Shown here: one piece after another, positions 11,689 through 22,260 of the stretch
Numbering within the stretch: the stretch's first letter is position 1
How the letters are laid out: every line of letters begins with the position of its first letter
Origin: Aquatica leii
Lineage: Eukaryota > Arthropoda > Insecta > Coleoptera > Lampyridae
Direction: 5' to 3'
Assembly: GCA_035610365.1 (NCBI GenBank)
Contig: CM069432.1
Coordinates: 1,860,001 to 1,924,000 of the forward strand
Length of the DNA: 64,000 nucleotides
Notes under the pieces: model-generated
Told to the model about the DNA's origin: nothing
What the model saw: the letters and a program-made list of their open reading frames with translations, nothing else
Database searches by the model: none
Program-made: the position numbers and the translations under genes

Positions 11689-11848
11689 AATTAAAACCAT
11701 GGACAAAGGAGGAAAGTACGAAGAACATATAACCTTATACGACACAAACATAACCCACACATAAGATTCACCTTATGTGTGGGTTATGTTTGTGTCGTAT
11801 AAGGTTATATGTTCTTCGTACTTTCCTCCTTTGTCCATGGTTTTAATT
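11689..11848. repeat. Perfect palindrome: 77-bp identical arms, 6-bp spacer
   Basis: The left arm (11689-11765) is the exact reverse complement of the right arm (11772-11848), with spacer ATTCAC. I compared the arms base by base and saw no mismatch. Outside the arms the flanks differ completely. The right arm leads into the BEL/Pao RNase H frame. Its lack of divergence contrasts with the decayed elements on both sides, so the duplication is recent or is a foldback artefact of sequencing or assembly. Confidence 0.95.
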
Positions 11849-13590
11849 ATCGCTGTGCAATTTATGTTCGTTCCTATAACAGCACTGAATATACTATAGT
11901 CAAATTGTTAAAGTTACGAACGAAGGTCGCTACTCTTACGGTCATCACAATTCCGCGTTTAGAATTGTGCAGTGTTGTTTTATTTGTTCGAACCTTGAAT
12001 GAATTATCCCGCTGTTTGAAAAGATATCATACTCATTCAGTTCACCTTTGGACTGATTCTAGCGTAGTTTTGTTTTGGTTAGGTATGGAACCTCATAACT
12101 TTTGTCGAACATCGCACTGGAGAAATAAATTAGTCATTTCCCAAGCTTTATTGGGGACACGACAACTCAGCTGACTATGCTTTAAGTGGGTTATTTCCTG
12201 GTCAACTTTGCAATTTGGACTTTCTATTCGCCTGTGCGTTGGTCGATTAGCGTTCTGCACGCTATTTCGGATATTCCAGAGACCAAACAAACATTAGCTT
12301 TGTTTAGTATTGAAACATCTCCGTATTTTGAGTATTTGTGTTTGTTTATGGAACGTCTCACTAAAGTAGTTGCTTGGGCATTAAGATTTTTTCCACATAA
12401 TATTAGAAAAAATAGTGAAAAGTCTACCCACTTACGCACATTTAAACTGCGTTCTTGCAGCTCAAAGGGTTAGTTTCTAAAAAGAATTTTCTGAAGTTGT
12501 TAACGGTAAATCTGTGCATCGGTCTTTGTAGATACTGGCGCCATTTGTTGACTCATTGGATTTTTTAGGGTGGGCGGTCGATTGTCAAATTCCGGTTTGT
12601 CGTGGTTAGTTAAGCATCTCTTGTTATTGCCAAAAAATTGTCATTCAACTAGACTGTGCAATACTATCATGTAATTTATTTACATGTTGGTGAACAAACT
12701 GTTCAAGCATTGTTAGGTAAAGAGTTTTGGTTTGTTTCTGGACGCTGATTAATTAGAAAATCACAGATTTTTATTATGGGAAGCTTACCTGAATTTTAAG
12801 TAACTTGCTCAGGTTAATGTTTTGTTTACGTAGGGGTAGATTTTGCGGAGTTTTTGTTAATTAAACCTTCAAAACTTCGTAACGCAGTTATTAGTAAAGC
12901 TTATTTTTGTGTGTTTGTTTGCATGGCGATCAAAACCATGAATTTTTTGCTAGTTTTGATCGATTCAAGTCTCGTTGTGAAGCTGGTCATCACTTTTACA
13001 GTGATGAGAGAAAAAACTTTGTCGGTGTAGCAAGGCAGTTAAGAGAAATTAAAAGATTTTCTTGAAACTTTAAAAAATTCATTGTTTGAAAATCAACTAA
13101 CAAACCGTGACATTGTCTGATATTTTAACTTGCCCTTAAATCTTAATTTTGGAGGTCTGTGTGAAGCGGGTGTGAAATCTATTAAGAGTCGTTTGCTTCG
13201 AATCACGAATTCGCAGACGTTTAACTTAAATTCTCGCCCACTTTGTCCAGCCTCAAGTCCTGCAGGTCCTCTTGTTACTATTTCTGAAATTCCCTTTTTC
13301 GATGTAAATTTAAACCGTTTGTCTAGGTGATAGTTAATAAAAAGAATAAATCAACAACTTTGGCATCGGTGGTCTACTGAATATCTCCACACACTACAGC
13401 GGAGGTACAAGTGGAACAAGTCAACACTTAATCTAAAAGTTGAAGATTTAGTATTATCATGGTCTCCCAACAATCCAGTTTTGCAGTGGGCAACCCAAAG
13501 AATAACAAAAACTTATAAAGGACAAGACGGTGCAGTGAGAGTGGTCACTGTGTCTACCTGTTCTGGAGAGTATAAGAGGCCATTTAGTTT
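11775..13590 (+). mobile_element. BEL/Pao LTR retrotransposon pol relic (RNase H to integrase C-terminus)
   Basis: The plus-strand translation shows BEL/Pao landmarks in order but in several frames. RNase H: CAIYVRSYN, then TIPRLELCSVVLFVR and VHLWTDSSVVLFWL (11809-12174). A decayed middle of about 900 bp. The integrase end: NFGGLCEAGVKSIKSRLLR and NSRPLCPASS (13130-13280). Then the C-terminal domain WHRWSTEYLHTLQRRYKWN, NLKVEDLVL and GAVRVVTVSTCSGEYKRPF (13360-13590). Gag, protease and RT are absent, and no BEL LTR was recognised. The left limit lies at the perfect palindrome. Confidence 0.82.
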
Positions 13591-13659
13591 ATAGTCAAGT
13601 GTAAAGTAAGCTTTTTTTTGTAGTTAGACCAAATTGCTTATTTTATGTTTATGTAATAG

Positions 13660-13995
13660 CGAAGGTTTCTACGGACGGAGCCTATACTAAGATGAGAACG
13701 TCTTTCGGGTTTGGACCGTGTCATTGTTGTAACCGAAGTTGCCAACGTGTCGCCAACTTTCGTAAGGGGCTTTATTAAGGCGTGAGAGAAATCGAAGAAC
13801 TCAAACAAGCAACCGAAATCTGAGTAAGAACTTATCAAAAGTTAGGTAACCAACTTGTGAACCAAGCGAGATTCTAAACTTGGAAAAGGTAAGAAACAAA
13901 ACGATAAACTCGAAAAAGCAAACAAAAATCTAACAAAAAGCCACTACAGAGTTAGGTAATCAACTTTTGAACCAAGTCAGATTCTAAACTCTATA
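13660..13995 (-). mobile_element. Penelope A-family terminal fragment with a two-unit repeat
   Basis: 13676-13860 matches 7020-7200 (Penelope A terminus) closely, sharing GGGTTTGGACCGTGT and AACTCAAACAAGCAACCGAA. The hammerhead boxes have decayed here (CTTAATA in place of CTGATGA, GACAC in place of GAAAC). Beyond it the sequence repeats. A unit running from AACTC...GCAA through GTTAGGTAA.CAACTT to GATTCTAAACT occurs at about 13798-13880 and again at 13904-13995. Confidence 0.7.
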
Positions 13996-14122
13996 GAAGT
14001 GACTTAAGAAGAAATTGTCTACGTATATAAAGAAGAAGTATCGTCACAGTTTTCGATAAAGGACTAATGACCGGGAACCAAACAGGGGATAGCTCAAAAC
14101 CATGATCACGATTGAAGTTATT

Positions 14123-16104
14123 GTGTTGTATCCGAGCGATTAGTAGCGTTATCCGCTTCAGAGGTGTGCGGTAGCAGCCTACGGCACTCGAGACATTATT
14201 AGATGCGATTATTAAGACACAGTTTACCTTACACATGTTAAATAAGTAAATAAATAAAAATACAAATCCTTAAAAAGTGTTCACATTACAAATGCAATTA
14301 TATAACTAAAAATAATATTTTAAAATTACCGTACTTTGAATTCTTATACGCGCACGTGTTTGATAAAATAAATAACGTTGCGCGTATAACAATTCTCGCA
14401 AATGAGTTGCCCAGCTCGCAGATATGATACTCTTCTACTCAGTTGGGAACACGATGTTCTCTCTTCAAGAGAACCATCGGAAGACGGGAACCAAACTTTT
14501 CTTTTAACCGCTCGATCAAGTAACGTTCGAAGAGGACCTTGCATTGACGTAGGTGGATCTGATGATGGCGATTGGTCTGGCAGCGGTGGTAACGAAACTG
14601 TTTCATCGAGAATTGATATATGTATACTGATCATCTTCATTGCTTTGTTGATTTATCGCTACTGATCAATGTTCGCTTAATCTTGGTCGTAACTGATCAG
14701 TGTGTCGATGAAAGTGGTGTTCCATTTCATGTGCTAAGAACGTACGTGACGGCATTTCTTGGCGCTAAAACTGTTGCTGGAACCCACCGGGGACCGATGT
14801 TGTAGTTGTGGGCGTAAACTGCATCACCAAGGATGAATGAACGCAATTGTTTGATGTTGCGTGATCATTGTCGATCGAAGTCTGGATTGTTTACGGGATC
14901 CAGTCGGCGTCAGAAGAACAATTCAGATGGGTTTAATGTATCTGGAGTTAAGGGCGTCACGTGTTGAGATAGAAGAAAGCTGTCGATTGCTTGTTTCCAT
15001 TTCTCGTCTTTCTCGATTGAGTGACTAGCCATTATTTTTTATCGTTTAGTTGTCTGAACCATGCGTTCAATTTGACCATTAGATTGCGGAGGGTGCTGTA
15101 CGGGCATGTCGAACTGCATTTGATCTACAAAACAATTTGAACTGAGGGGTGTCAAAGCATGCCTTGTCGTTGTCGTTAACTAGAATTGCAGGTACTCCGT
15201 AAGTCCCAAGAATTGATCGCAAACAAATAATACTATTAATTTGATTCAAGGTGTTAACTTCTCGCACTTCTAACCACTTAGCCATGCCTCAACAATTAAT
15301 AGGAAACGGCGACCTTTGAAAGGAATGTATGCGATACCAATGTGCAGGCATCATTTAACAGATGGTACTGACGGCGGTGCACTATGATACATCTAACAAA
15401 CACTGCAGTTTCGTTATTCGTTATTAATAGTTGGTCACCATGCGTAATTTCGAGCAATTGCTTTCATTCGAGTCATACCCGGATTTACGACATGTAACAA
15501 TCGTTCGGGTTCAGTAAAGCAAACATCCTTTGTATGTACTTATAAGGTTTCGGTGTTTCGAGTACTCACGCAAATTTAATGGCACTGCGTTAATGTGTGG
15601 TCACCCCGTGACTGCCCATGAGTAGACCTGATAGGTCGCTGTCTTTTCGAGTTTTGGTAGCAATATCAGTTGCAGTTATCAGAAGTTTTCCATTATGTTC
15701 AAGCAAAAATATCTCTGCTAGATTGGTCGACGTAATCTTCTGTACCGATAACGGAAGTCGACTAAGGACATCGGCGTGTGGAATCTGTTTGCCCGGACGG
15801 TGAATGATGCGGTACTTATAAGCATGACTCTCCATCGTAACATTCTTGGCGATAGAGTTTCTGGCGTCTGACGACACGAGTGAAACATCCCGAGAAGCGA
15901 TTTGTTCATAGTTTCGTTCGGCTGAAGGCAATGATCGACTAAAGTAAGCCACCGGTAACTCACTTCCATCAGGTTTTCGATGGCACAAAACGGCACCGAT
16001 TCCGACTGAAGATGCGTCGCAAATAAGCACAATTGGAACTCTTGGATTAAAATGCGATAAAACAGAATCTGCCAATAAAAGACGTTTGTATGACTCAAAG
16101 GATA
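14123..16104 (-). mobile_element. Gypsy LTR retrotransposon remnant (RNase H, integrase, 3' LTR)
   Basis: Read on the minus strand, the RT thumb and RNase H start (SFESYKRLL, SVLSHFNPRVPIVLICDASS, GIGAVLCHRKPDGSELPVAY, SAERNYEQIA; about 15850-16100) jumps directly to the RNase H end (YKYRIIHRPGKQIPHADVLS). The middle of RNase H is therefore deleted. The integrase core remnant (AKWLEVREVNTLNQINSI and TYGVPAILVNDN) is at 15079-15285, and a Pro/Ser-rich C-terminal tail is at 14390-14640. A candidate LTR runs 14388 down to 14123, starting TGTTATACGC and ending GATACAACA. The family resembles arthropod K02A2.6-like Gypsy elements. Stops and deletions make it inactive. Confidence 0.82.
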
Positions 16105-16268
16105 ACGCTACTAATCGCTCGGATACAACATTGGCGACGAGGATGGGATCCAACATTACCGTGAGATCAATACCTGCGTTTAACGTTGATAGGGGCACAT
16201 GGTCCGATTACTGTGATGATGTCTTCTTTTTTGCAAACCGCATCGATCAAGAGTCACAGGTAATTTAA
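16098..16268 (+). mobile_element. LTR tail, primer-binding site and gag start of a Gypsy element, inverted against its neighbour
   Basis: 31 bases ending at 16128 (GGATAACGC...GATACAACA) are identical to the LTR end at 14123-14153 on the opposite strand. They are followed by TTGGCGACGAGGATGGGATC, which has the position and TGG-initial form of a tRNA primer-binding site. A gag N-terminus follows (RSIPAFNVDRGTWSDYCDDV, FFFANRID). So a 5' end of what looks like the same Gypsy family points right while the pol remnant next to it points left. The gag stops at about 16265. Confidence 0.65.
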
Positions 16269-16402
16269 AGATCAACTTTTTGTAGTGTTATCGGTTTCGC
16301 TGCATTCAAATTGTTACGTACGATAATCGCACTGTATAAATAAACCGAACAAGCGGTAGAACAATTACGATAAGCACTTACAAACCATTTTTTGCCGAAG
16401 CA

Positions 16403-16441
16403 ATCGCCGAATATAACACAACTGGTGTTATATTCGGTGAT
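16403..16441. repeat. Short inverted repeat, 17-bp arms
   Basis: Arms at 16403-16419 and 16425-16441 match at 16 of 17 positions, with spacer AACTG. The core is CCGAATATAACAC. It lies between two Gypsy fragments and could be a terminal hairpin or the ends of a tiny element. No function is evident. Confidence 0.7.
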
Positions 16442-16549
16442 TTATGTTACTTATGATTATAGTATGCGCTACCATTTTGAATAATTACGATTACCGGTCC
16501 CGCAGTTGAGGCAGAAGAAGTAGAAGACAAACTAGAACAAAAACTAGAG

Positions 16550-17280
16550 AAAAAAATGAGAAAAAGAATACATCTGCTTGAAGAAAGAATGAACCAAATG
16601 AATTGTCACGGTGAAGGAAGTGTCACGAGTGAAGATTTAATAATGGACCATCGGGCAGAAACCACTCACAAGTTCAAAGTGATACCTCCGAATTTTGATG
16701 GTAAAGTTCCATGGTCGACCTACTCCAAGCAGTTTTAAGCCGCAGCTACAGCTAATGGTTAGAGCAACAGTAAACGACGTCTTTAATAGTGTTCTTACAA
16801 GGAGAAGATCTTGGAAACTTGCAAACTGTTTCTGACAACCTGGAAGAAAATTACGAACCTTTCATTTCACGTTTAGAAATGAGATATAGAGATGCTCATC
16901 TTCATCAAGTGTATCAAGCTCAAATTAAGAATTGTGTTTAGAAAGCTGCCGATAGTCTTCAAGAGTTGACATTGCCAGATTAACACGGCTTGCGTATCCT
17001 ACAGTTGGCTTTGTAGACGGCCTACGAGACAACGAAACGCAGCAGACTCTCCGATTAGTTTGACTGAAGACATTGGATGACGCTTTGGTACATGCTTTGG
17101 AGTTTGAAGCAGCAAAACAAGCATTGCAACGAGACCGTTATAAACTTTGCTGTGCTGCAGAAGTACCCGCGCAGACAATGGAAAGCATCAAGGAGATAGC
17201 GCGACGAATACTTCGGGAAAGAGGAGTGGCGACTTTGAACTGCAAGAAAAATAGGCCATGTACGACGGTATCGTATTAAA
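16550..17280 (+). pseudogene. Gypsy gag remnant
   Basis: Shows KVIPPNFDGKVPWSTYSKQF, then in shifting frames LEENYEPFISRLEMRYRDAH and DDALVHALEFEAAKQAL. These are typical of Gypsy Gag capsid (Phe-Asp-Gly-x-Val-Pro-Trp near the start, an LE.RY.D.HL block, and an AL.HALE.EAA block near the end). Stops at about 16737, 16940 and 16983 interrupt it. The Lys/Arg-rich tail before the protease may be a degenerate nucleic-acid-binding region. No intact zinc knuckle is seen. Confidence 0.75.
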
Positions 17281-17379
17281 CCTAAGAAAAAGACAAGACG
17301 AACGTTCGAAAATTTGGAACGAGCTGACCAAAAGAGACAAAAGGTGAGCTCGTCTAGTCAGGCTCCGGAGATTACAATT

Positions 17380-17548
17380 CAAATGGCCTCGCCGATGGAG
17401 CAATTGCATAGCATTTATCTCGATGGAAAGATTAATGGAAGAAGTGTTCACTTACAGGTTGACACGGGAGCGACGAAAACCATCATTCGTCCTAACATGC
17501 AGTTGGAAAACGAGAAGACATCACTAGTAACAGTGCGACTTCGAACGT
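17380..17548 (+). pseudogene. Gypsy aspartic protease, split by the nested LTR
   Basis: HLQVDTGATKTIIRPNM carries the retropepsin DTGA active-site motif with a hydrophobic strand ahead of it. The frame is cut at 17549 and resumes at about 18715 (GFRLDMKNDVL, then IDNEEIPFHSLEKAAVLVLK), which fits the second half of a Gypsy protease. Confidence 0.78.
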
Positions 17549-18705
17549 TGTTACGTGCATAAATTTAAATAATGCATTACCCTGTATATCAGTTTAATTA
17601 AAAATTACTTTTATATTTCTCGACGCCATCTATCGGGTTCGTTGGTCACTTTGCATTGAGTAGACGACATCCGGTGACAGACCGGCATTTTTGACTTTGA
17701 CATCGTTCATGTTCTAACCTATGTCTGCGTGAGTACAAAATTCGTTTTCTAAGATCATCCACGTGTTGGGACACGATGGAAAATAGAAGTTTTCTTAATT
17801 AACTCAGTTTAGTCACGCAGAGTAAGTGATTTTGTTCTTTCTTTAATTAAAGGTAATTTTTATGTCTTTTTGGTTAGCGTCATGTGCTACCTCATAACTA
17901 GGGGCATTCTGGTTATAATTTAACGTCCACCAGGAAAGTTGTGGCTTCGTTACGCTCGTGTGGAGTATTCGAATCGTCAACGGCCATTCCACGATGCTAA
18001 CTTTTATAAGGCCTACGGTTGGAATTAATTAAATCACAGACAAGGGGTACAACAGCATCCGACTACCGGGTTGTGTTATGTGTGTTTGCTTTAAAATTTA
18101 AGTAATGATTTTGTAGATCTTGATTTTGTGAGGCATTGGTTTGACACGATTTGCAATTCAAATTATTTACAGGACTATGTGTCGAGGAAAGTACTTTCTC
18201 TACACAACTGGAAGTTCCTGTGTTTGGTAAGTGATTTTATATGTATCTTATTTTGTTGTCAACAAGGTCGCTCACGAAACTGTTGTACATATTAATTTCG
18301 TGGTTACGAACGTTATTGAAGTACCATTTATATATTAATTTCCTTCTCTCATTTCGGGTTACGCATGCTGTGTACCACCAATACTTATTGTGATAATTTA
18401 ATGTTAATGCCCTACTTATTATCATTGTTTTCTTGTCAGTAATGCCATATTACTAATTATGTAAACGATATTTACTGCGAACTATTCTTCGCCATGTTCT
18501 TCACTTATGTAGTGTAAGTTGCCGATCTTGCTGTTATTCGATGTTGTATATTCTTACTAGTATCTACTTAGATTTGGCTATTTAACTTTGACTATATTTA
18601 GATATATAATATATAGATATATTTGATAGAGTAATTAAAGTACAATTGTTATTAACGATTTAGTTTTCTCTTTCCTTCGCTTCTTTCAGCATTACGAACC
18701 TAACA
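17549..18705 (+). mobile_element. Second copy of the TGTTAC LTR family, nested in the Gypsy protease
   Basis: Begins TGTTACGTGC like the solo LTR at 7695, and shares GACGCC.TCTA...CGTTGGT (about 17618-17655 against 7770-7795). Further in it shares GACACGATTTGC followed by TTATTTACAG (18148-18175), then GATTACGAA-type sequence at the end. The last 170 bp or so present in the 7695-9072 copy (the GGCCGTGCAAGG block) are absent. Either the copy is 3'-truncated or it was deleted together with some host sequence. No clean target duplication was found, so its right edge is approximate. Confidence 0.7.
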
Positions 18706-19339
18706 TCTTGTTAACTATGGGTTCCGTTTGGATATGAAGAACGATGTCCTGAAGATCGACAATGAAGAAATTCCTTTTCATTCGTTAGAGAAGGCAGCCG
18801 TGCTAGTCTTAAAGACGTGACTGCCTGCAAGGACTGAAAGTGTGGTGATAGCACGTTTGGATGGAAATCTCCGAGAAGGCTACATACGCGTGATTGAACC
18901 AATGGATGTCTGCTTAGTTGAAAATGGACTACGCGTTGGCAGAATTTTAGTACGAGTAAAAAACACAATGCCAGTAAGGATCTTAAACATCAACTCAGAT
19001 CCTGTAACGATGAAAAAGAAGACCGTGGTAGGCCAATGCACGCTAGTATCTCAAATTGTGAGATACGTGAAGTCTGACGAAGATACGTCGCCGAAGAAGT
19101 GTCCACAACATCTATCAGACATTCTTACCACTAAATGCCAAAACCTCACTCAAGACCAGCTGGCTAAAGGTAAAGTGATGATCCAGGAGTATCAAGATGT
19201 GTTCGTGCTGAAGAGTGGTTCCAAAATAAAAACTAATGTGGTGAAACATAAAATTAATACCGGAGACGCCCAGCCGATACAACATCCACGCAGACTTCTT
19301 TTGGCGAAAAGAGAAGAAGCCGGACAAATAATTACGAAT

Positions 19340-20420
19340 ATGAGAGAGAAGGCGTAATTAAACCTTCCGGTAGCCCATGGGCATCCCCAGTGGTACACAA
19401 CTACGTGACCAAAAAAAACAGCTACCCTTTACCCAGAATTGACGATACGTTAGACACCCTGTCAGGATCCCAGTAGTTTAATACATTGCATTTAAAGAGT
19501 GGTTACTGGCAGGTAGAATTGGATCCCAAGGATCGTGAGAAAACAACATTTATAATCGGAAGTGGTTTGTGGCAGTTCACCGTGATGTCTTTCGGCCTTT
19601 GTAACGCTCTTGCAACGTTCGAGCGTTTGATGGAGACCATCTTGCGCGGATTGTCTTGAAAGACGTGCTTGGTTTACTTAGGCTACGTAATTGTGGTTGG
19701 AAGGTCGTTTCAAGAACACTTGAACAACTTGAAGGAGGTGTTCTAGCGACTACGTGGGGAAAACTTAAAATTGAGCCCAAAGAAGTGCCACGTATTTCAG
19801 AAGGAAGTGCAATACCTTGGTCACGTCGTATCTAGAGATTGAGTAAAGGCTGACCCAGACAAAATCCGAGCAGTGCAAGCATGGCCAAGACCAATCGACA
19901 AACATCAGGTCCAAAGTTTCTTTGGGTTGTGCTTCTATTATAGACGAATTGTACCCGGATTTGCTAATATTGCCAAACCTTTGACGAAATTGACGGAAGA
20001 AAGAGCAGTATTTAAATGGAATGAAGAATGCGTAAATTCTTTCGATCAACTAAAACAGACCCTAGTCACTTCGCCGATTCTGAGTTATCCAAGAGAAGAT
20101 GGAAAATTTGTTTTGGATACCGACGCCAGCAATCTGGCCATAGGCGTGGTCTTTTCGAAGGTTCAAGATGCACAAGAAGAAGTTATCGCGTATTTTAGTA
20201 AGATTTTCTCCAGTCCAGAAAGGAATTATTACGTGACTAGTAAGGAGCTGTTTGTATTTGTATTTGTGTGGACGAAAATTTTTACTGAGAACAGACCACA
20301 CTGCTTTAAAATGGCTACTGCAGTTCCGTACCCGGGAAGGACAAATGGCAAGATGGATCAAGAAACTGCAAGAGTATGACTATGACACAAAACACCGTGT
20401 CGGAAGCAGTCATCGGAACG
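19340..20420 (+). pseudogene. Gypsy reverse transcriptase and RNase H remnant
   Basis: RT motifs occur in order: SPWASPVVHNYVTKKNS and YPLPRIDDTLDTL (near 19370-19465), GYWQVELDPKDREKTTF (19503-19550), FTVMSFGLCNA, then VYLGYVIVVG at about 19671-19688. The catalytic YLDD is replaced by YLGY, so this copy could not polymerise. The connection follows (HVFQKEVQYLGHVVS, HQVQSFFGLCFYYRRIVPGF), then RNase H (YPREDGKFVLDTDASNLAIG near 20090, AYFSKIFSSPERNYYVTSKE near 20200). The end of RNase H is in another frame (RTDHTALKWLL, RVGSSHRNANALSRRP). Confidence 0.85.
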
Positions 20421-20589
20421 CTAATGCATTGTCCAGAAGACCATGTCTAGCGTTGAGTTGAATGCCTCCAGACAACTGCTATGGTTGATGCTGAGTGGGA
20501 ACCTGAGCAGTTACGTCGCAAACAAGAAAACAATCCTGAAATGAGACTACTCCTGGACTGGAAAGAAAACGGCCGATGACCAACCTGGG

Positions 20590-21800
20590 AAGAAGTGAGT
20601 GCTTTGTGCAGAAACATCAAAGGGTACTGGGCGCAGTGGGACTTCTTCATAGTAGAAGACTGTCTTCTTAAGCGATCCTTAGAAAGTGTCGAGGGCACGG
20701 GTAACAGACTACAGTTGGTAGTGCCGAAAAGCAGGGTGTTAGAAGTGTTGAAGCATATCTACGATGGGACATCAGTAGGACAGTTTGGCATTAAAAAGAC
20801 ATTGGGTAAAGTAAGACAACGTTTCTAATGGATGAACTGCAAAGAAGACGTCATTAGATGGTGCCGTAAGTGCAAGGTCTACGCATCGGGAAATGGTTCA
20901 GCGAGAAAGCGCAAAGCAATACAACGTAGGAAGTCATTTGGAAAGAGTAGCGATTGACATCGCAGAGCGGTTCCCAGAATCCGATTTGTAAAATAAATAC
21001 ATCCTGGTGGCGATGAATTATTTCACGAAATAGACCAAGGCTTACGCCATACCCAATCAAGAAGCAGCTACAGTCGCAGACGTATTAGTAAATGAGTTTT
21101 TCTGCCGGTTTGGAGTTCCGTTGGAATTACACTCCGATCAAAGCAGCAACTTTGATTCTGTGCTGTTTCAAGAAGTTTGCCGACTGTTGGGAATTAAGAA
21201 ACTAGGACGATGCTTTTCCATCCTCAATTAAATGGCATGGTTGAGTGGATGAATCAAACAATGGGCAAGTACTTAGCCAAAGTAGTATCCGAACACCAAA
21301 GAAACCGAGATCAGTATTTGCATCTTTTCCTAATGGGATATCGACCATCTCTTCACGAAAGCACAGGTCACACACCATCCTGTGTGATGTTCGGTCGCGA
21401 AATACGACTGCCATGCGACCTCCAATTTGGACGAAAACTGGAAAAAGAAGTTGCTGGAAAAGATTACGTCAGCAAGCTGATTAAGAGGTTAGACAAAGTA
21501 CATGAAGAGGTCTGTAAAAACACACAAATTGCCAGCGACAGGATGAGGACTAGATATGACATTAATGCACAAAATGGTGGGTTATAAACCTGGCGACATG
21601 GTGTGGTTGTATAATCCCCAAAGAAGACGTGGTTTGTCGCCGAAGCTGCAAAGGCAATGGGAAGGCCCCTATGTAGTCGTGCCGCGTATTAATGACATCA
21701 TATATCGCATCCGAAAAACACCCAGAGGCAAGCCAAAAGTGGTCCACGTTGATTGTCTAGCCACGCTCGCTGACGATAACCACAATACACAAGTTCAGGT
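20590..21800 (+). pseudogene. Gypsy integrase remnant
   Basis: The zinc-binding N-domain is partly visible (LKHIYDGTSVGQFGIKKTL, then IRWCRKCKVYASGNG after a stop at 20826). Core pieces are VAIDIAERFPESDL, NEFFCRFGVPLELHSDQSSN (second Asp) and, frame-shifted, HPQLNGMVEWMNQTMGKYL with the third acidic residue (21210-21290). The C-terminal part VGYKPGDMVWLYNPQRRRG, WEGPYVVVPRINDIIYRI and KVVHVDCLA (21590-21770) is the usual Gypsy integrase tail. It runs on in frame into the macro-like region. Confidence 0.85.
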
Positions 21801-21869
21801 CCGAAGCAGAGTAATAAGCAGCAAAACCAAGAATCAAATTGAAGGTATGGAGTTCGAGAAGTTTATGAA

Positions 21870-22260
21870 CTTATACGGAGGTTCTGGAAACGGTAGGTTC
21901 AAAGTTACCACCGAGGAACAACAGGACTTGTTCCAAACACAAAAAGGTTGCGTTATCGCACATTCCTTAAGCAAGGATCTTAACATGTCTAGAGAAGTTG
22001 CAGTCGTATTTAAAAAGAAGTTTGGGCAGCTAGATGAACTAAGAAGACAGCAACCGGCAGTCGGAAAAGTTTTAAGACTACGTGGTGACAGACGCTTCGT
22101 TTTCTATCTGGTCACCAAAAAATACTTAAGTACCAAGCCGTTATACGAAAATCTGTGGCGGACATTATAGAATCTCAAGAGAGAAATGAAGATCAATTAA
22201 ATTCGAGAACGGTTCGAAACATGTTGGAGGTCGTCTTCCGAGGAACAGGCGTTCAAGTGT
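21870..22260 (+). pseudogene. Macro (ADP-ribose-binding) domain fused to Gypsy Pol
   Basis: In the same frame as the integrase tail (21556-22170), about 95 residues match the OARD1/POA1-like macro fold. GCVIAHSLSKDLNMS aligns with the AHCVS.D..MG strand, then VAVVFKKKFGQLDELRRQQ, VGKVLRLRGDRRFVFYLVTK and KPLYENLWRTL. After the stop at 22168, another frame gives NMLEVVFRGTGVQVLPS, matching the last helix and strand (22220-22258). The expected PRIGCGLD segment between them is missing, and the Gly-rich binding loop reads SREVA. The copy is therefore dead. Members of this fold remove or bind ADP-ribose, and a role in the element's life cycle is unknown. Confidence 0.75.

Larger units (their letters stand above)
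16500..22260 (+). mobile_element. Gypsy LTR retrotransposon with a C-terminal macro domain, interrupted by an LTR
   Basis: Gag, protease, RT, RNase H, integrase and a macro domain follow in canonical order on the plus strand. The element is broken by a nested LTR (17549-18705), by many stops, and by a mutated RT active site. Its 5' LTR and primer site are not recognisable. After the macro domain, at about 22260, the sequence becomes plain AT-rich DNA with no clear 3' LTR. Gag and pol style suggest the 412/mdg1-like side of Gypsy, which is inference from residue patterns only. Confidence 0.88.
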
